A DNA stretch of 64,000 bases from JAPUME01 sp027294185 (GCA_963555835.3 CAUVWZ020000001.1:1054001-1118000); one strand, 5' to 3'; numbered from the stretch's first letter, positions 1 through 9,249 are shown. Notes: generated from the letters alone by a model not told the origin. Translations and numbers: made by a program.

Positions 1-1224
1 CTTCCCCTCGAATGGCACAAAAGCACGGTGCGTCGTCTGCAGGATAAACTGGGCGAGCGGGGACTCGACGGCATCCTCATCACCGACCTCTGGAACATCA
101 TCTACTTTACGGGCCTTTTCCATACGCGCACCGAGCGCCCCTTCGCCTGCTTTATCCCCACCCGTGAACTGGCTGTTCACTGGTTCTACCCCGGACTTGA
201 CCGGGACCTGGTCAAGAACTGGTGGTTCAGCGACGGCGACTACTACTTTGACTTTCCTCACGCCGAGGGAGGATTTCCCAACCAGGGAAAAACCACAACA
301 GGACCGACGGTGGACCTTCTCGAATGGAGACTCAAGGGCTTCGCAAAGCTCGGATTCGGCAACAGGAAGATCGGGTTGGATATCTCGCCCTCGGCAAGAA
401 CTCTGAAGCGCATGACCACGGTTCTTCCCCGCGCCAAATTCGAAGAAGTCGGGGACATCTGCATGAAGATGCGGGTGGTAAAGACTCCGGAAGAGATTGC
501 GCTGATGCAGAGAGCCTATAACTATTTCAGCCGGATTCACGCCTTCACACGAGACTACATCCTCCAATACGGAACCGATGCCACCGACTTCCAGGTCCGC
601 ATGGCGGCCACCGAATACGGCCATGATCTCGTCCTGAACGACATCCAGCGGGATGGCCGTCCCCACACGGCGGTCGGCATCCAGATCGGCATCAGTTGCC
701 GAACCGGCGTCGGGACCGCCTACCCACACCCCAACCAGTTCCATCACAACCGGATCAAAAAGGGGGATTCGATTCAGATTTCAGGGGGTGTGAGGATCGG
801 AGGCTACGGCGGCGAGCTCTATTCCCCCTGTCAGATTGCTCCCTGGGATTCGAAGCGGGAAAAGATGTGGGAGGTTATGGCCGAAGGCTCCGCGATGCAG
901 GTCCGGTTGTCCAAAGCAGGCACTCGCTGCCAGGAAGTGGCCGAAGCGATTCACCACTACCAGGTAAAGCAGGGCATGCAAAACTACATCTACCACCGCC
1001 CGGCTCACGGAGAAGGAATGGAGGGACACCAGGAACCCTACATTTCTCTGGGTGACGAAACCGTGCTCGAAGAAGGAATGACTTTTTCAATGGAACCGGG
1101 ACTCTACAACCCCGAAGGCGGGTACGGCTACAACCCCTCGGACATGGTGCTGGTAGCCAGGGAAAAAGGGATTGCCCTGGGCAGTGTCCCCATGACGAAG
1201 GAGTGGTGCTTCCTGAAGCTCTGA
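1..1224 (+). CDS. M24-family (creatinase/aminopeptidase P-like) protein, 5' end outside window
   Basis: Pita-bread fold hydrolase of the Xaa-Pro peptidase/creatinase superfamily. The frame is open from base 1 (LPLEWHKSTVRRLQ), so the gene probably starts upstream; the first start-like codon inside is GTG at 28. Numbering from that GTG, the N-terminal creatinase domain covers about residues 1-140 and the catalytic fold 150-398. The usual five metal ligands (D, D, H, E, E) read S252, E263, H327, E356 and S371, so three are substituted. This resembles metal-free creatinase more than a metallopeptidase. A creatinase-like amidinohydrolase or a non-peptidase paralogue is therefore likelier than a prolidase; the substrate is unknown. 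Its 3' end overlaps the convergent gene on the other strand by 97 bases. Confidence 0.8.
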   Translation, partial: LPLEWHKSTVRRLQDKLGERGLDGILITDLWNIIYFTGLFHTRTERPFACFIPTRELAVHWFYPGLDRDLVKNWWFSDGDYYFDFPHAEGGFPNQGKTTTGPTVDLLEWRLKGFAKLGFGNRKIGLDISPSARTLKRMTTVLPRAKFEEVGDICMKMRVVKTPEEIALMQRAYNYFSRIHAFTRDYILQYGTDATDFQVRMAATEYGHDLVLNDIQRDGRPHTAVGIQIGISCRTGVGTAYPHPNQFHHNRIKKGDSIQISGGVRIGGYGGELYSPCQIAPWDSKREKMWEVMAEGSAMQVRLSKAGTRCQEVAEAIHHYQVKQGMQNYIYHRPAHGEGMEGHQEPYISLGDETVLEEGMTFSMEPGLYNPEGGYGYNPSDMVLVAREKGIALGSVPMTKEWCFLKL

Positions 1225-2432
1225 GGGCCTTCCGAATGCTCCCCCCGAGGGAAAAACAGAATGGCGTCGCTCACCGGCTGCTCACCTGTCCTATCGGAGA
1301 TGCTGTTCACAATCTTTCCCTGGATAACCATCGTCGTCGCCCCACCGCCGTCCAGATTGTAGGCATCCGACACTCCAAGACCCAGCAGTAACTCGGCCAG
1401 CTCCGGCAGGCTCATCCCTACGCTCAACTTCGGCTGCCTGCCATCCACCACTACGAATACCAGCGTGCCGTCTTCCCTCTGGCCCACGGCGGTCCTGGGA
1501 TGCCTTCGCAGCGAAAAGCCGGCTTCAAATTTCCCCGATTCGCTCAGAAAATCCGAAACGGCAATACCGTCCCGAATCAAGGCCGGTCCCGCGCTGACGT
1601 AGTCGCAATCCTCAAGCTCAACTCTCGCCGCTCCCGTTACCGTGTGGGCAGAACTGAGGTTGTGGTGAAGGGCGACGTTCATCCCTTCCTTCAACTTTGA
1701 GGCAGCCGCATCGGCATTCTCATCCCCTGCAACGGATACTACAAAGCCATTCTTTGGAATCGGGTTCGACGCGTCCCCGGAAACCCTGCGGACTCGCCCG
1801 TATTCCACCAGAAATTCGACCCCCTCCCCTTCGGTTAAAGTCTTCTCCCCAAATTGGGGAGTATAGAGAATCACATCCTCCGACCCTCTGGCCCTGTTGA
1901 TACCGGTGATCTGAATGAGCTCTCCATTCTCAAGAAATAGAGATGTATCCAGCGAGAACTGATCCATTACGATCTCCTGCGTGTCTGACCTCTCACAGAT
2001 CCCGAGCGAGGAGCGCCGGTCCACGGGGTCGCTGAGAATCAAGCCCTTCAGGCTGAAGAATCCGTCAAAGTCGCCCTGGTAGGGTCCAACCGTCTCAAAG
2101 AATCCTGCGTTCACGGCCGCGGCGGCCTGATATCGCGTGGCGAGGGAGCTGGTCGTCTCCTTCCCCACAACCTGATCACGCGCCATGACCAGCCGGAGCC
2201 GCACGAGTTTCGGATCCACTTCCAAAACGTATATGTCCCAAAGCTCCGGCTCTTGCGAATGCAGATGAACATGGATCATTCCGGGAATGATCTCTCGGGT
2301 GGATTTCTGAAACTGAGGAAGCTTCCCCTCCACAGAGCTGCTCTCAAGAAGCAAAGGAAGGCAAAACAGCAGGAGAGCAAGTTGGAATTTGGGCCTTCTG
2401 GAAACGTATTCACGGCGAACAGGAATCTCCAT
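1128..2432 (-). CDS. exported phosphodiester glycosidase (NAGPA-domain) protein
   Basis: 434 aa. The N-terminus has a basic start (MEIPVRREYVSRRPK) and a hydrophobic stretch (LALLLFCLPLLL), so it is probably exported. Residues about 95-395 match the phosphodiester glycosidase domain (NAGPA/DUF2233): 'AVNAGFF', 'RHPRTAVG', 'VVDGRQ' and 'YNLDGGGATTM' are family hallmarks. Family members remove N-acetylglucosamine from phosphodiesters; in bacteria the substrates are usually undefined envelope sugars. It starts 10 bases after the amidohydrolase stop, so the two probably form an operon. The last 36 or so residues, after 'AILFFPRG', lie over the end of the opposite M24 gene and look like an extension beyond the normal domain end. 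Confidence 0.85.
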   Translation of the reverse strand: MEIPVRREYVSRRPKFQLALLLFCLPLLLESSSVEGKLPQFQKSTREIIPGMIHVHLHSQEPELWDIYVLEVDPKLVRLRLVMARDQVVGKETTSSLATRYQAAAAVNAGFFETVGPYQGDFDGFFSLKGLILSDPVDRRSSLGICERSDTQEIVMDQFSLDTSLFLENGELIQITGINRARGSEDVILYTPQFGEKTLTEGEGVEFLVEYGRVRRVSGDASNPIPKNGFVVSVAGDENADAAASKLKEGMNVALHHNLSSAHTVTGAARVELEDCDYVSAGPALIRDGIAVSDFLSESGKFEAGFSLRRHPRTAVGQREDGTLVFVVVDGRQPKLSVGMSLPELAELLLGLGVSDAYNLDGGGATTMVIQGKIVNSISDRTGEQPVSDAILFFPRGEHSEGPQSFRKHHSFVMGTLPRAIPFSLATSTMSEGL

Positions 2433-2442
2433 GAATCGGACC

Positions 2443-3375
2443 TCAACCGGCCTGGGAGGGTTTCAGTCCCAGAAGCTCGGCACCATTCTCATAAAGAATA
2501 CGACGGAGTCTTCCGCCATCGGGTACAAGGTGATGCAGGGCGGCGAGCGAATTCGCGGCGATGCAGTTCTCTCGGTTCACTCCAGCACCTTTTCCATCCA
2601 GACAATCGCAATCGCTTCCCCAGATGAGCCGGCGGCTGTGTCGCTCCAGGAAGCCGCGGGCAAAGTCTGAGTCACGAGTAATGGAGTTCAGACCGGACCC
2701 AGCCGACAAATCCCCGTACAGGTTCGGGTAGTCGGAAAGCAGCCGGTCGGTAAGTCCACCCGGTTTCACTTTGCCGGTGGGGTACATGACCTGAGGATTC
2801 AAGTCGGCGCTGATGTTCCCCCACCAGGTCTGGGCGTGCCCGATAAAGTTCACGGTGGGGTAATGCTCCAGAATCCTTGAGAATCTGCGCAGGCCCGTAT
2901 TATAAGTCTCAAACTGGAAGTGAATCAGTACGGGGACGCCCCTCTCCTCGGCCAGCGAATAGACACGATGCATCTCCGGTGAATCGACTGCAACATGAAA
3001 CTTCATCTCCCCGATGCCGACCGCGCCTCGCTCGATATTTCCCCAAAGGACGTCCACTGCGCGGGATTCGGCGGCGTCGGCACACGCGAAGCGAACGAAT
3101 CGGTCCGGATGCTGCGACTGGAGCTCTGCGCAACTCCGATTGCCCCCCAGCCGGTCGAGCATCCACCCTTCGCCGGGCAGCAGGACCGTGGTCGTCACGC
3201 CGTGGAAATTCTGGTGCGCCACAAGCTGTTCATGCGAGCGTCCGCCGTAGAGCGCGTGCTGGTGCAGGTCGAGAATCATGGGCTCGGCAGCCCTCAGAGG
3301 AGGCGCCCAGCTCGCCGCCACCACACCACTCAGGCTTGTTTGAAGAAATCGGCGTCGTGAATACTTCGAGGGCAT
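2443..3375 (-). CDS. Tat-exported amidohydrolase (TIM-barrel metal-dependent hydrolase)
   Basis: 310 aa from ATG 3375, chosen because AAGGAGA lies four bases upstream and the protein then opens with a twin-arginine signal (SRRRFLQTSLSGVVAA). After the AXA-type cleavage region the mature protein starts with 'LDLHQHALYGG', the His-x-His metal motif at the first strand of amidohydrolase barrels. 'VLIHFQFE', 'NFIGHAQ' and 'LIWGSDCD' supply the later His and Asp ligands. This is the amidohydrolase_2 style (decarboxylase/hydrolase) and the substrate cannot be read. It is divergent from the cytochrome lipoprotein gene with a 78-base shared promoter region, and probably co-transcribed with the phosphodiester glycosidase. 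Confidence 0.83.
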   Translation of the reverse strand: MPSKYSRRRFLQTSLSGVVAASWAPPLRAAEPMILDLHQHALYGGRSHEQLVAHQNFHGVTTTVLLPGEGWMLDRLGGNRSCAELQSQHPDRFVRFACADAAESRAVDVLWGNIERGAVGIGEMKFHVAVDSPEMHRVYSLAEERGVPVLIHFQFETYNTGLRRFSRILEHYPTVNFIGHAQTWWGNISADLNPQVMYPTGKVKPGGLTDRLLSDYPNLYGDLSAGSGLNSITRDSDFARGFLERHSRRLIWGSDCDCLDGKGAGVNRENCIAANSLAALHHLVPDGGRLRRILYENGAELLGLKPSQAG

Positions 3376-3453
3376 GGAATCTCCTTCCCCTTGTGGAGAC
3401 AATTGATTATTATGATGTCTTCCATTTGCGCATTTTACCAATCTTATCCAGCT

Positions 3454-6400
3454 ATGAAAAATCTAATCCCAACTTCCTTGTTCCTGTCGATTCTAATGCT
3501 TTCGGGCTGCTCCGGCGGCGATCGGCCCCCGGGTCACCTTTCTCCTGAAAAGGCACTGGAAAGCTTCCAGGTTCACCCGGATTTCCGCGTCGAGATTTTC
3601 GCCGCCGAACCCCATGTGATCGACCCCGTCGAGTTGGTCTTCGACGAAGACGGACGAGCGTTCGTGGCCGAAATGCTCGACTACCCGACCGACCCGCCTG
3701 CGGGCGACTCGCCCCGAAGCCGCATCCGCCTGCTTGAAGACTTCGATGCAGACGGCCGGATAGATCACTCGCGGGTCTTTGCCGATGACCTCTTGCAAGT
3801 AACGAGCATGCTTCCCTGGAAGGGTGGCCTCATCGTTACTTCAGCGCCGGATATTCTCTACCTGAAAGACACCAATGGCAACCTCAGAGCCGATCTGCGC
3901 CAGGTTCTTTTCACCGGCTTCTCCATGGGAAACCCTGAGTCGCGCATCACGAACCTCCGGTTCGGCATCGATAACTGGATCTATGCGTCCAATAACGGCC
4001 AGCCGGGAACCATCACCTCGCCGGCCTTCCCCGAGGCGCCGCCGGTATCCGTTCTCGGAACCGACTTTCGTTTTCGAATGGACCTGGGCCGGTTTGAGGC
4101 GGCCTCCGGCAGGGGGCAGTTTGGCCTGGCCATCGACGACTGGGGCCACCGCTTCATCACCCAGAATACGATTCACGTCCGCCACGTCGTCATCCCCCGG
4201 CGATATCTGGAGCGAAATCTCTTCCTCGCTCGTGGCAACGCCGTGCAAGACATCTCGGACCATGGCCGTCCCTCGGTCCAGGTTTTCCAACTGACGCCGC
4301 CGCAATACTGGCGGAAAGCGCGGACCCAAATCCGCCAGCGCCGCTTCGATGAGCTGGGCGTGAACCGTACCGAGGTCGCGAGCGGCTACTTTACCGGAGC
4401 TTCCGGAGGCACTCTCTACACGGGCGACACATTCCTTGAAAAATATCGCGGGAATCTGTTTACCGGTGATGTGGCGGGAAACTTTGTTCACCGAGACGTT
4501 ATCTTCCCCGACGGACCCACCTTCCGCGCTGCCCGTGCCCCCGAGGAGCAGGACCGGGAATTCCTGGCCTCGACCGACCCCTGGTTCCGCCCTTGCAACT
4601 TCACCATCGGCCCGGACGGAAACCTGTACATGGTTGACATCTACCGCGAGTTCATCGAGACACCCGCCTCGATTCCTGAAGATTTGTTGAAGGACATGGA
4701 CATGTACAGCGGCGATGATCTCGGGCGCATCTACCGCATTGTTCGAGCCGATGCGCCGCCGCCCAGATCCGTAGAACCTCGTCTTTCTGAGATGGCGACG
4801 CAGTTGCTGGTTCGGCTCCTCGAACAGGAAAACAACTGGTGGAGACTGACCGGGCACCGATTGCTCATCGAAAAACAGGACCCCTCCGCGATCCCGGTTC
4901 TCAAAAGCCTGGTCCAGGGAGACCCTCCTCCCGTGCGCGTGCATGCGCTCTATGTGTTGGATGCCTACTCCGCCCTGGATCAAGACCTGCTGGAAACCGC
5001 CCTGGGGGATCCTTACCCGGGCGTGCGGGAGAACGCCCTGCAACTGGCTGAAAATTATCCCGCGCTCGAAGGCCGCCTGGCCAAGATGGTTGATGATCCC
5101 TCTCCCCGAGTCGCGCTGCAACTTGCTCTCAGCCTGGGAGAGTTCTCTGGCCCCGAAAGCTTTAAGGCGCTCGTCACGCTGGCCTCACGCTCCGGCCAGG
5201 ACCCGTGGTTTCGAACCGCAATTCTGAGTTCTGAAAGGGGATCCTCGGCCCGCCTACTTCAGGAAATGCTGGGCGAGGGTAATTTCTTCGAGGTGCCGGA
5301 TTCCGAGAAAGAGAAATTTCTGGAAGAATTGGCAGCAGTCATCGGAGCGCGAAACCGGGCGCAAGAAGTCGGTCGCATGATGAATCTGCTTTCCCGGACC
5401 CGGGCCTTGCAGACCGAAGCGTGGCAGGTGGCCGGATTGAACGGGCTGGCGCGAGGACTTGAGCTTGCAGGAGCCCGTCGGCTTAAAATCTCCGGTGCCG
5501 AGGCAACGCTCGCCCGGCTGCTACGCAGCTCATCTGAAGAGGTTCAGGCCGCTGCGCTCAACCTTGCCCGCCATTTCACGATTCCCAACCTTATCGCAAA
5601 CTCTTCCCGCCAGGCGCAAGATGCGGATCTTCCCGTGGCCAGACGCAAAGCAGCCATTCAATCTCTCACGGGAGTCGGGTTCACCGGCGTCCAAAATGTG
5701 TTTGAACAATTGCTTGACTCCGAATTGGACCCGGAACTGCTGAAGACTGCGATTCTGTCGCTCGGCGGATTCGAAGAAGCGGGTGTGAGGGATGTTTTGA
5801 TTTCCCGCTGGAAGAGGTTCGGTCCCGAGGCGCGCAACCATGCTCTGGATGTTTTGCTGGGGCATCGAGCCCGCGTGCCTCAACTCCTGGAAGCAATCGA
5901 AGGGGGGCAGATCGAGCCTGCGGCGCTCGACCTTCCCCGGCGGGAAAAGTTGCTGCACCATCCCGACGCGGAAGTTCGGGACCGCGCCGCCCCACTGTTC
6001 CAACAAGATGATGAGCTGAGCGAGGGGGCCGAACAATGGGAAAGCTATCGTTCGCTGCTCAACCTCGAAGGAAACAGCGCCCGTGGCAGGCCGGTCTTTG
6101 AGGAGAAGTGCGGCACCTGTCACTTGCCGAGAAAGAATAAGCAAGTCGGACCCGACCTCGCCCGTGTGAAAGGCAACACCGGGACTCGATTGCTGCAAAA
6201 GATCCTCGACCCGAGCCGGGCGATCGACCCAAGATATACGAACTATATCGTCGTGACTGCCGACGGGCGAATCCACGACGGCGTGATCGCCTCCGAGACT
6301 CCCGGCACGCTGACTTTGCGGAGTGGCGAGGAAGAAGATGACACGGTTCTTCGCTCGAACATCTCGAGCATTCGCGCCTCGAGCATCTCGCTGATGCCGG

Positions 6401-6483
6401 AGGGTCTTGAAAAAGAGATGAGCCGACAGGACCTCGCCGATGTGATCGCCTTTCTACAAGGTGCAGGACTTCACGATCATTGA
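3454..6483 (+). CDS. lipoprotein with GSDH-like propeller, HEAT repeats and c-type heme domain
   Basis: 1009 aa from ATG 3454, chosen because it gives a lipoprotein signal (MKNLIPTSLFLSILMLSGCS, lipobox LSGC). Order: a beta-propeller dehydrogenase-like part (about 35-430, opening 'HPDFRVEIFAAEP'), a HEAT-like helical repeat region (about 450-840), and a C-terminal cytochrome c domain with CGTCH at residues 886-890 and a downstream 'LMPEGL' that can give the axial Met. This architecture matches the membrane-bound dehydrogenase/heme-binding families expanded in Planctomycetes, Verrucomicrobia and some Acidobacteria. It is probably a periplasm-facing sugar or alcohol dehydrogenase passing electrons to its own heme. 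The substrate is unknown. Confidence 0.85.
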   Translation: MKNLIPTSLFLSILMLSGCSGGDRPPGHLSPEKALESFQVHPDFRVEIFAAEPHVIDPVELVFDEDGRAFVAEMLDYPTDPPAGDSPRSRIRLLEDFDADGRIDHSRVFADDLLQVTSMLPWKGGLIVTSAPDILYLKDTNGNLRADLRQVLFTGFSMGNPESRITNLRFGIDNWIYASNNGQPGTITSPAFPEAPPVSVLGTDFRFRMDLGRFEAASGRGQFGLAIDDWGHRFITQNTIHVRHVVIPRRYLERNLFLARGNAVQDISDHGRPSVQVFQLTPPQYWRKARTQIRQRRFDELGVNRTEVASGYFTGASGGTLYTGDTFLEKYRGNLFTGDVAGNFVHRDVIFPDGPTFRAARAPEEQDREFLASTDPWFRPCNFTIGPDGNLYMVDIYREFIETPASIPEDLLKDMDMYSGDDLGRIYRIVRADAPPPRSVEPRLSEMATQLLVRLLEQENNWWRLTGHRLLIEKQDPSAIPVLKSLVQGDPPPVRVHALYVLDAYSALDQDLLETALGDPYPGVRENALQLAENYPALEGRLAKMVDDPSPRVALQLALSLGEFSGPESFKALVTLASRSGQDPWFRTAILSSERGSSARLLQEMLGEGNFFEVPDSEKEKFLEELAAVIGARNRAQEVGRMMNLLSRTRALQTEAWQVAGLNGLARGLELAGARRLKISGAEATLARLLRSSSEEVQAAALNLARHFTIPNLIANSSRQAQDADLPVARRKAAIQSLTGVGFTGVQNVFEQLLDSELDPELLKTAILSLGGFEEAGVRDVLISRWKRFGPEARNHALDVLLGHRARVPQLLEAIEGGQIEPAALDLPRREKLLHHPDAEVRDRAAPLFQQDDELSEGAEQWESYRSLLNLEGNSARGRPVFEEKCGTCHLPRKNKQVGPDLARVKGNTGTRLLQKILDPSRAIDPRYTNYIVVTADGRIHDGVIASETPGTLTLRSGEEEDDTVLRSNISSIRASSISLMPEGLEKEMSRQDLADVIAFLQGAGLHDH

Positions 6484-6529
6484 TAACTACGATAAGTACA
6501 TGCTTCCAATCTCAAAGAGTTGAGGGGAA

Positions 6530-7267
6530 ATGGCAGTGGACCTAAGAGGAAAAGGCGTACTGGTCACCGGCGGGGGAAGCGGCATCGGGCAGAGTATAGC
6601 CGTCTCGCTTGCGGAGGAAGGCTGCAAGGTTGCCGTTGCGGGGCGGCGTGAGGAGCGCCTGCGCGAAACAGTTGCCCTTTGGAAAGGTCAACCGCCGATT
6701 CTCCATTGCCCCGTGGATGTGGCGGACCGCAAGAGCGTCGGGAAACTTTTCGCCTGGGCTGATACCCATCTGGGCCCCATCGACATCCTGGTCAACTCCG
6801 CCGGGGTAAATACCAAGAACCGCACCATGGCGGACCTCACGCCGGAGGATTGGGACCGGGTTCTCGCCATCAACGCCACCGGCACGTTCAACTGCATCTA
6901 TGCCGTCGTGGGGAAAATGCGTGAACGCGGTGGGGGGCTCATCATCAATATCTCCTCGGTTGCCGGAAAGCGCGCCTCGTCGCTCGGAGGAGTGCCCTAC
7001 AGCGCGTCCAAATTTGCCATGACCGGGCTCGGGACGGCCGTTGGGCTCGAGGAGATAAAGAACGGCATACGGGTGACGAATATCTACCCGGGTGAAGTGG
7101 ACACGCCCATCCTCGAAAACCGCCCGGCGCCGATCACGGCCGAGCACCGCGCACGAATGCTGAAGGCGGAAGATGTTGCTGCGGCCGTCCTGATGGTCGC
7201 ACGCCTGCCGAACCGGGCCCATGTTCCGGAGTTGGTCATCAAACCGAACTACCAGACCTACATGTAA
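6530..7267 (+). CDS. SDR-family NAD(P)-dependent oxidoreductase
   Basis: 245 aa, a typical classical SDR length. The Rossmann motif TGGGSGIG is at residues 13-20, 'NSAG' follows the fourth strand, and the catalytic Ser lies in 'NISSVAG' with Tyr157 and Lys161 in 'YSASK'. GAGGGG sits a few bases before the ATG. The C-terminus 'HVPELVIKPNYQTYM' is common in SDRs annotated as ketoacyl reductase-like. It follows the cytochrome lipoprotein by 46 bases on the same strand, so co-transcription is possible. The oxidised substrate is not predictable. Confidence 0.88.
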   Translation: MAVDLRGKGVLVTGGGSGIGQSIAVSLAEEGCKVAVAGRREERLRETVALWKGQPPILHCPVDVADRKSVGKLFAWADTHLGPIDILVNSAGVNTKNRTMADLTPEDWDRVLAINATGTFNCIYAVVGKMRERGGGLIINISSVAGKRASSLGGVPYSASKFAMTGLGTAVGLEEIKNGIRVTNIYPGEVDTPILENRPAPITAEHRARMLKAEDVAAAVLMVARLPNRAHVPELVIKPNYQTYM

Positions 7268-7333
7268 TCACGTCGTGCGAATCCTCAAGAGGCCCCTGTT
7301 TTCACTTCCGCCGGATAGAATCTGACCCTTCCA

Positions 7334-8287
7334 TTACTGCGACTTCACCGCGTCACCGACCTGTGGCTGACCAATTCCGGAAAACTCCGCAATGGAGGAT
7401 CGCTCGTCGGCAGAGGTGACCTGAGCTGTTCCGATCGCTTTGGTCAGGACCCGAATTACTTCTCCCGTGGAGGGATCCTTTACTTCACGCAGTATCCGTT
7501 CAATCGAGAGTGAGTCACCTTCCCTTACCCCATGATTCGATCCGACATTGAGGATCAAGATGTTGTCGACAACATCAGCCACAATGCCGTTTATCTCAAT
7601 GATCGTAAAGTTGACACTTTCGACCTGTGCCACCAACTGCCGGGTTATTTCATCGACAGCCTGACGCGTGGCCTCTCCGATAATGGTCTCCTGGAAATTG
7701 CCGGTATTCATGTCGACGTTTCCTCCGCCGCCACTTCCTGCACCGAGCAGTTCCATGCCTCCACGCTGGGACATCCCTTTCCCGGACGCCACGGCCAAAA
7801 TCTCCGCCGTTTGCGTATCCACCAGGCGCGCATCGACAACGACGGTGGCCTTGCTCTTTTTCTTGCCGATCTTACCCAGGCCAAACCTCTTGCCAAACCC
7901 GCCCGCGCCGATTTTTTTTGTTTCGAAGCCAAACTGCGTAATCGTTCCAATGACAATGGCATTGACACCCAGAATCTTCCCGATTCGTGCGGCCGTGGCC
8001 GGATTTACGCGGTCGCTCACCTGAAAATTCTGTTCCGCCAGTATCCGATCAAGCTGTTTCCGTTCGACCACCGACTAGGTCCCGTCGCGAACCAGATTCG
8101 TAACGACCATGTCTGCGATGCCCTTGCCGATGTCCCAGTCCCAACTCCACCAGCGGTGGACAGCGCCGAATTCGAAGTCAAACAACGCAACTCGCTTTTT
8201 TTCGGTTGGATCGGCCCCAAAGGCAGATAGGACCAGAAACAACAGGACCATTACGGTCCCACACAGAGAACGAATCCAGGATTTCAT
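7334..8287 (-). pseudogene. CsgG-like lipoprotein/curli-secretion-type protein interrupted by amber codon 71
   Basis: Two adjacent frames make one CsgG-type protein: ATG 8287 (GGGAGG six bases upstream) gives a signal peptide and 'RVALFDFEFG...IADMVVTNLVRDGT', then TAG at 8075-8077, then in the same frame 'SVVERKQLDRILAEQNF...' to 7334. CsgG relatives have a Tyr or Phe at the stop position (for example RYSVVERKQL), so one base change (TAC/TAT to TAG) explains it. The downstream 245-residue part has no other stop and keeps the CsgG core ('LGVNAIVIGTITQFG', 'VVDARLVDTQTAEIL') plus a C-terminal domain. It is a recent pseudogene, a sequencing error or a read-through gene; a restart at GTG 8071 is also possible. 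The PEGA gene lies 38 bases upstream. Confidence 0.8.
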
Positions 8288-8325
8288 CGCATACCTCCCA
8301 TTATTATTGCCGGATGCCACCGCCC

Positions 8326-9249
8326 TCAGCGTCCCCGACTGTAGCCGATCTCTGCGAGGACCCCTCCGGCGTCTACTCTCTTGCCACTCTTTGAATCCAA
8401 AGCGGCGAAACTGTAGTTTCGCCCGAAGTCCAGCTTAATTCTAAAGGTTCCGTGTCGGGAGCCCGCCTTGACGTCGCGAATTTCGCTCGTGTTGAGCAGG
8501 TATTTATGAGGACTCGTCGTAGAGACGTATCGAATATATCCGATATTCACTACGAGCCAGCCATCACAATGACCCGCGCCGGCGGATCCCGCATAAGCGA
8601 TATGGTGGTGTCGCACAAAGAACCTGGTTCCCGAGGGAATCTGTTCGGCGGGTTCTGCAGCCCGACCCGAAGTCTTACTCTTTCCCAACCAGACCGGTGC
8701 TTCCAAAACTTCGCCTGCCCGCAATTCGACAGTCCCCTTCACCTCATCGTATCCGTCTCGGGTGGCCCGCAATTCGTGAGTTCCGGGTTTGAGCTCGGAA
8801 ATCGTCAATCGACCATCCTCGGAATCGGTTTCTCCTATCAACTTGTCATCCAGGAAAACCAAAACACTGCCGGGCTTGGACCTGATTCGGAGTTGGGCCG
8901 TATCCGCTGCGTTTGGAACCAGAAGCTCGTTTTTCGGAGCCTGCGGAGGGCCCCTCCGTACCGGCTCCGCCCCGCTACGGGGAGGGAGGAACGAGTCAGA
9001 TGTAACGAAAGGGGCAGCCGCCTGCTGCAGGGCCGAAATCAGGTCCGTGTGCGCCCCTGCATCCACAAAAGCCCTTTCGAGCCTCTGGGTCAGGGAGAAA
9101 TCAACCCCGTGCTCCTTTACCAGATAAGTGATGCGAGGAAGGGCAACGCCACCCGCAAGTAACTCCATGACTCCTTCAACTTTTAATTTCGGTTTTTCCT
9201 GTGGAACACACCACAAAGTCGTCCCCAGGCACAGGTACCCCAAAGTCAT
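8326..9249 (-). CDS. PEGA-domain protein, probably exported
   Basis: 307 aa from ATG 9249, with a short hydrophobic start (MTLGYLCLGTTLWCVP). A longer frame to 9438 exists but its extra N-terminus is not signal-like, so the start is uncertain. The central part 'LRIRSKPGSVLVFLDDKLIG' to 'KGTVELRAGE' is a PEGA domain, a small beta fold of surface proteins. The N-terminal third has the repeat-like 'LVKEHGVDFSLTQRLERAFVDAG'. The last 100 residues are an unrecognised beta-rich region. It lies 38 bases before the broken CsgG-like gene on the same strand, so the pair probably served one envelope function. Confidence 0.75.
   Translation of the reverse strand: MTLGYLCLGTTLWCVPQEKPKLKVEGVMELLAGGVALPRITYLVKEHGVDFSLTQRLERAFVDAGAHTDLISALQQAAAPFVTSDSFLPPRSGAEPVRRGPPQAPKNELLVPNAADTAQLRIRSKPGSVLVFLDDKLIGETDSEDGRLTISELKPGTHELRATRDGYDEVKGTVELRAGEVLEAPVWLGKSKTSGRAAEPAEQIPSGTRFFVRHHHIAYAGSAGAGHCDGWLVVNIGYIRYVSTTSPHKYLLNTSEIRDVKAGSRHGTFRIKLDFGRNYSFAALDSKSGKRVDAGGVLAEIGYSRGR

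Noticed and set aside
3841..5121. 426-residue minus-strand ORF opposite the cytochrome lipoprotein
   Set aside because: Shadow of a well-supported gene on the plus strand; no recognisable motifs.
8075..8077. TAG in the CsgG-like gene as pyrrolysine or Sec
   Set aside because: Sec uses UGA, and Pyl is known mainly in methylamine methyltransferases; a Tyr-to-stop change is simpler.
7334..9249. Curli secretion operon
   Set aside because: Only a CsgG-like gene is present; csgA, csgB, csgE and csgF are absent.
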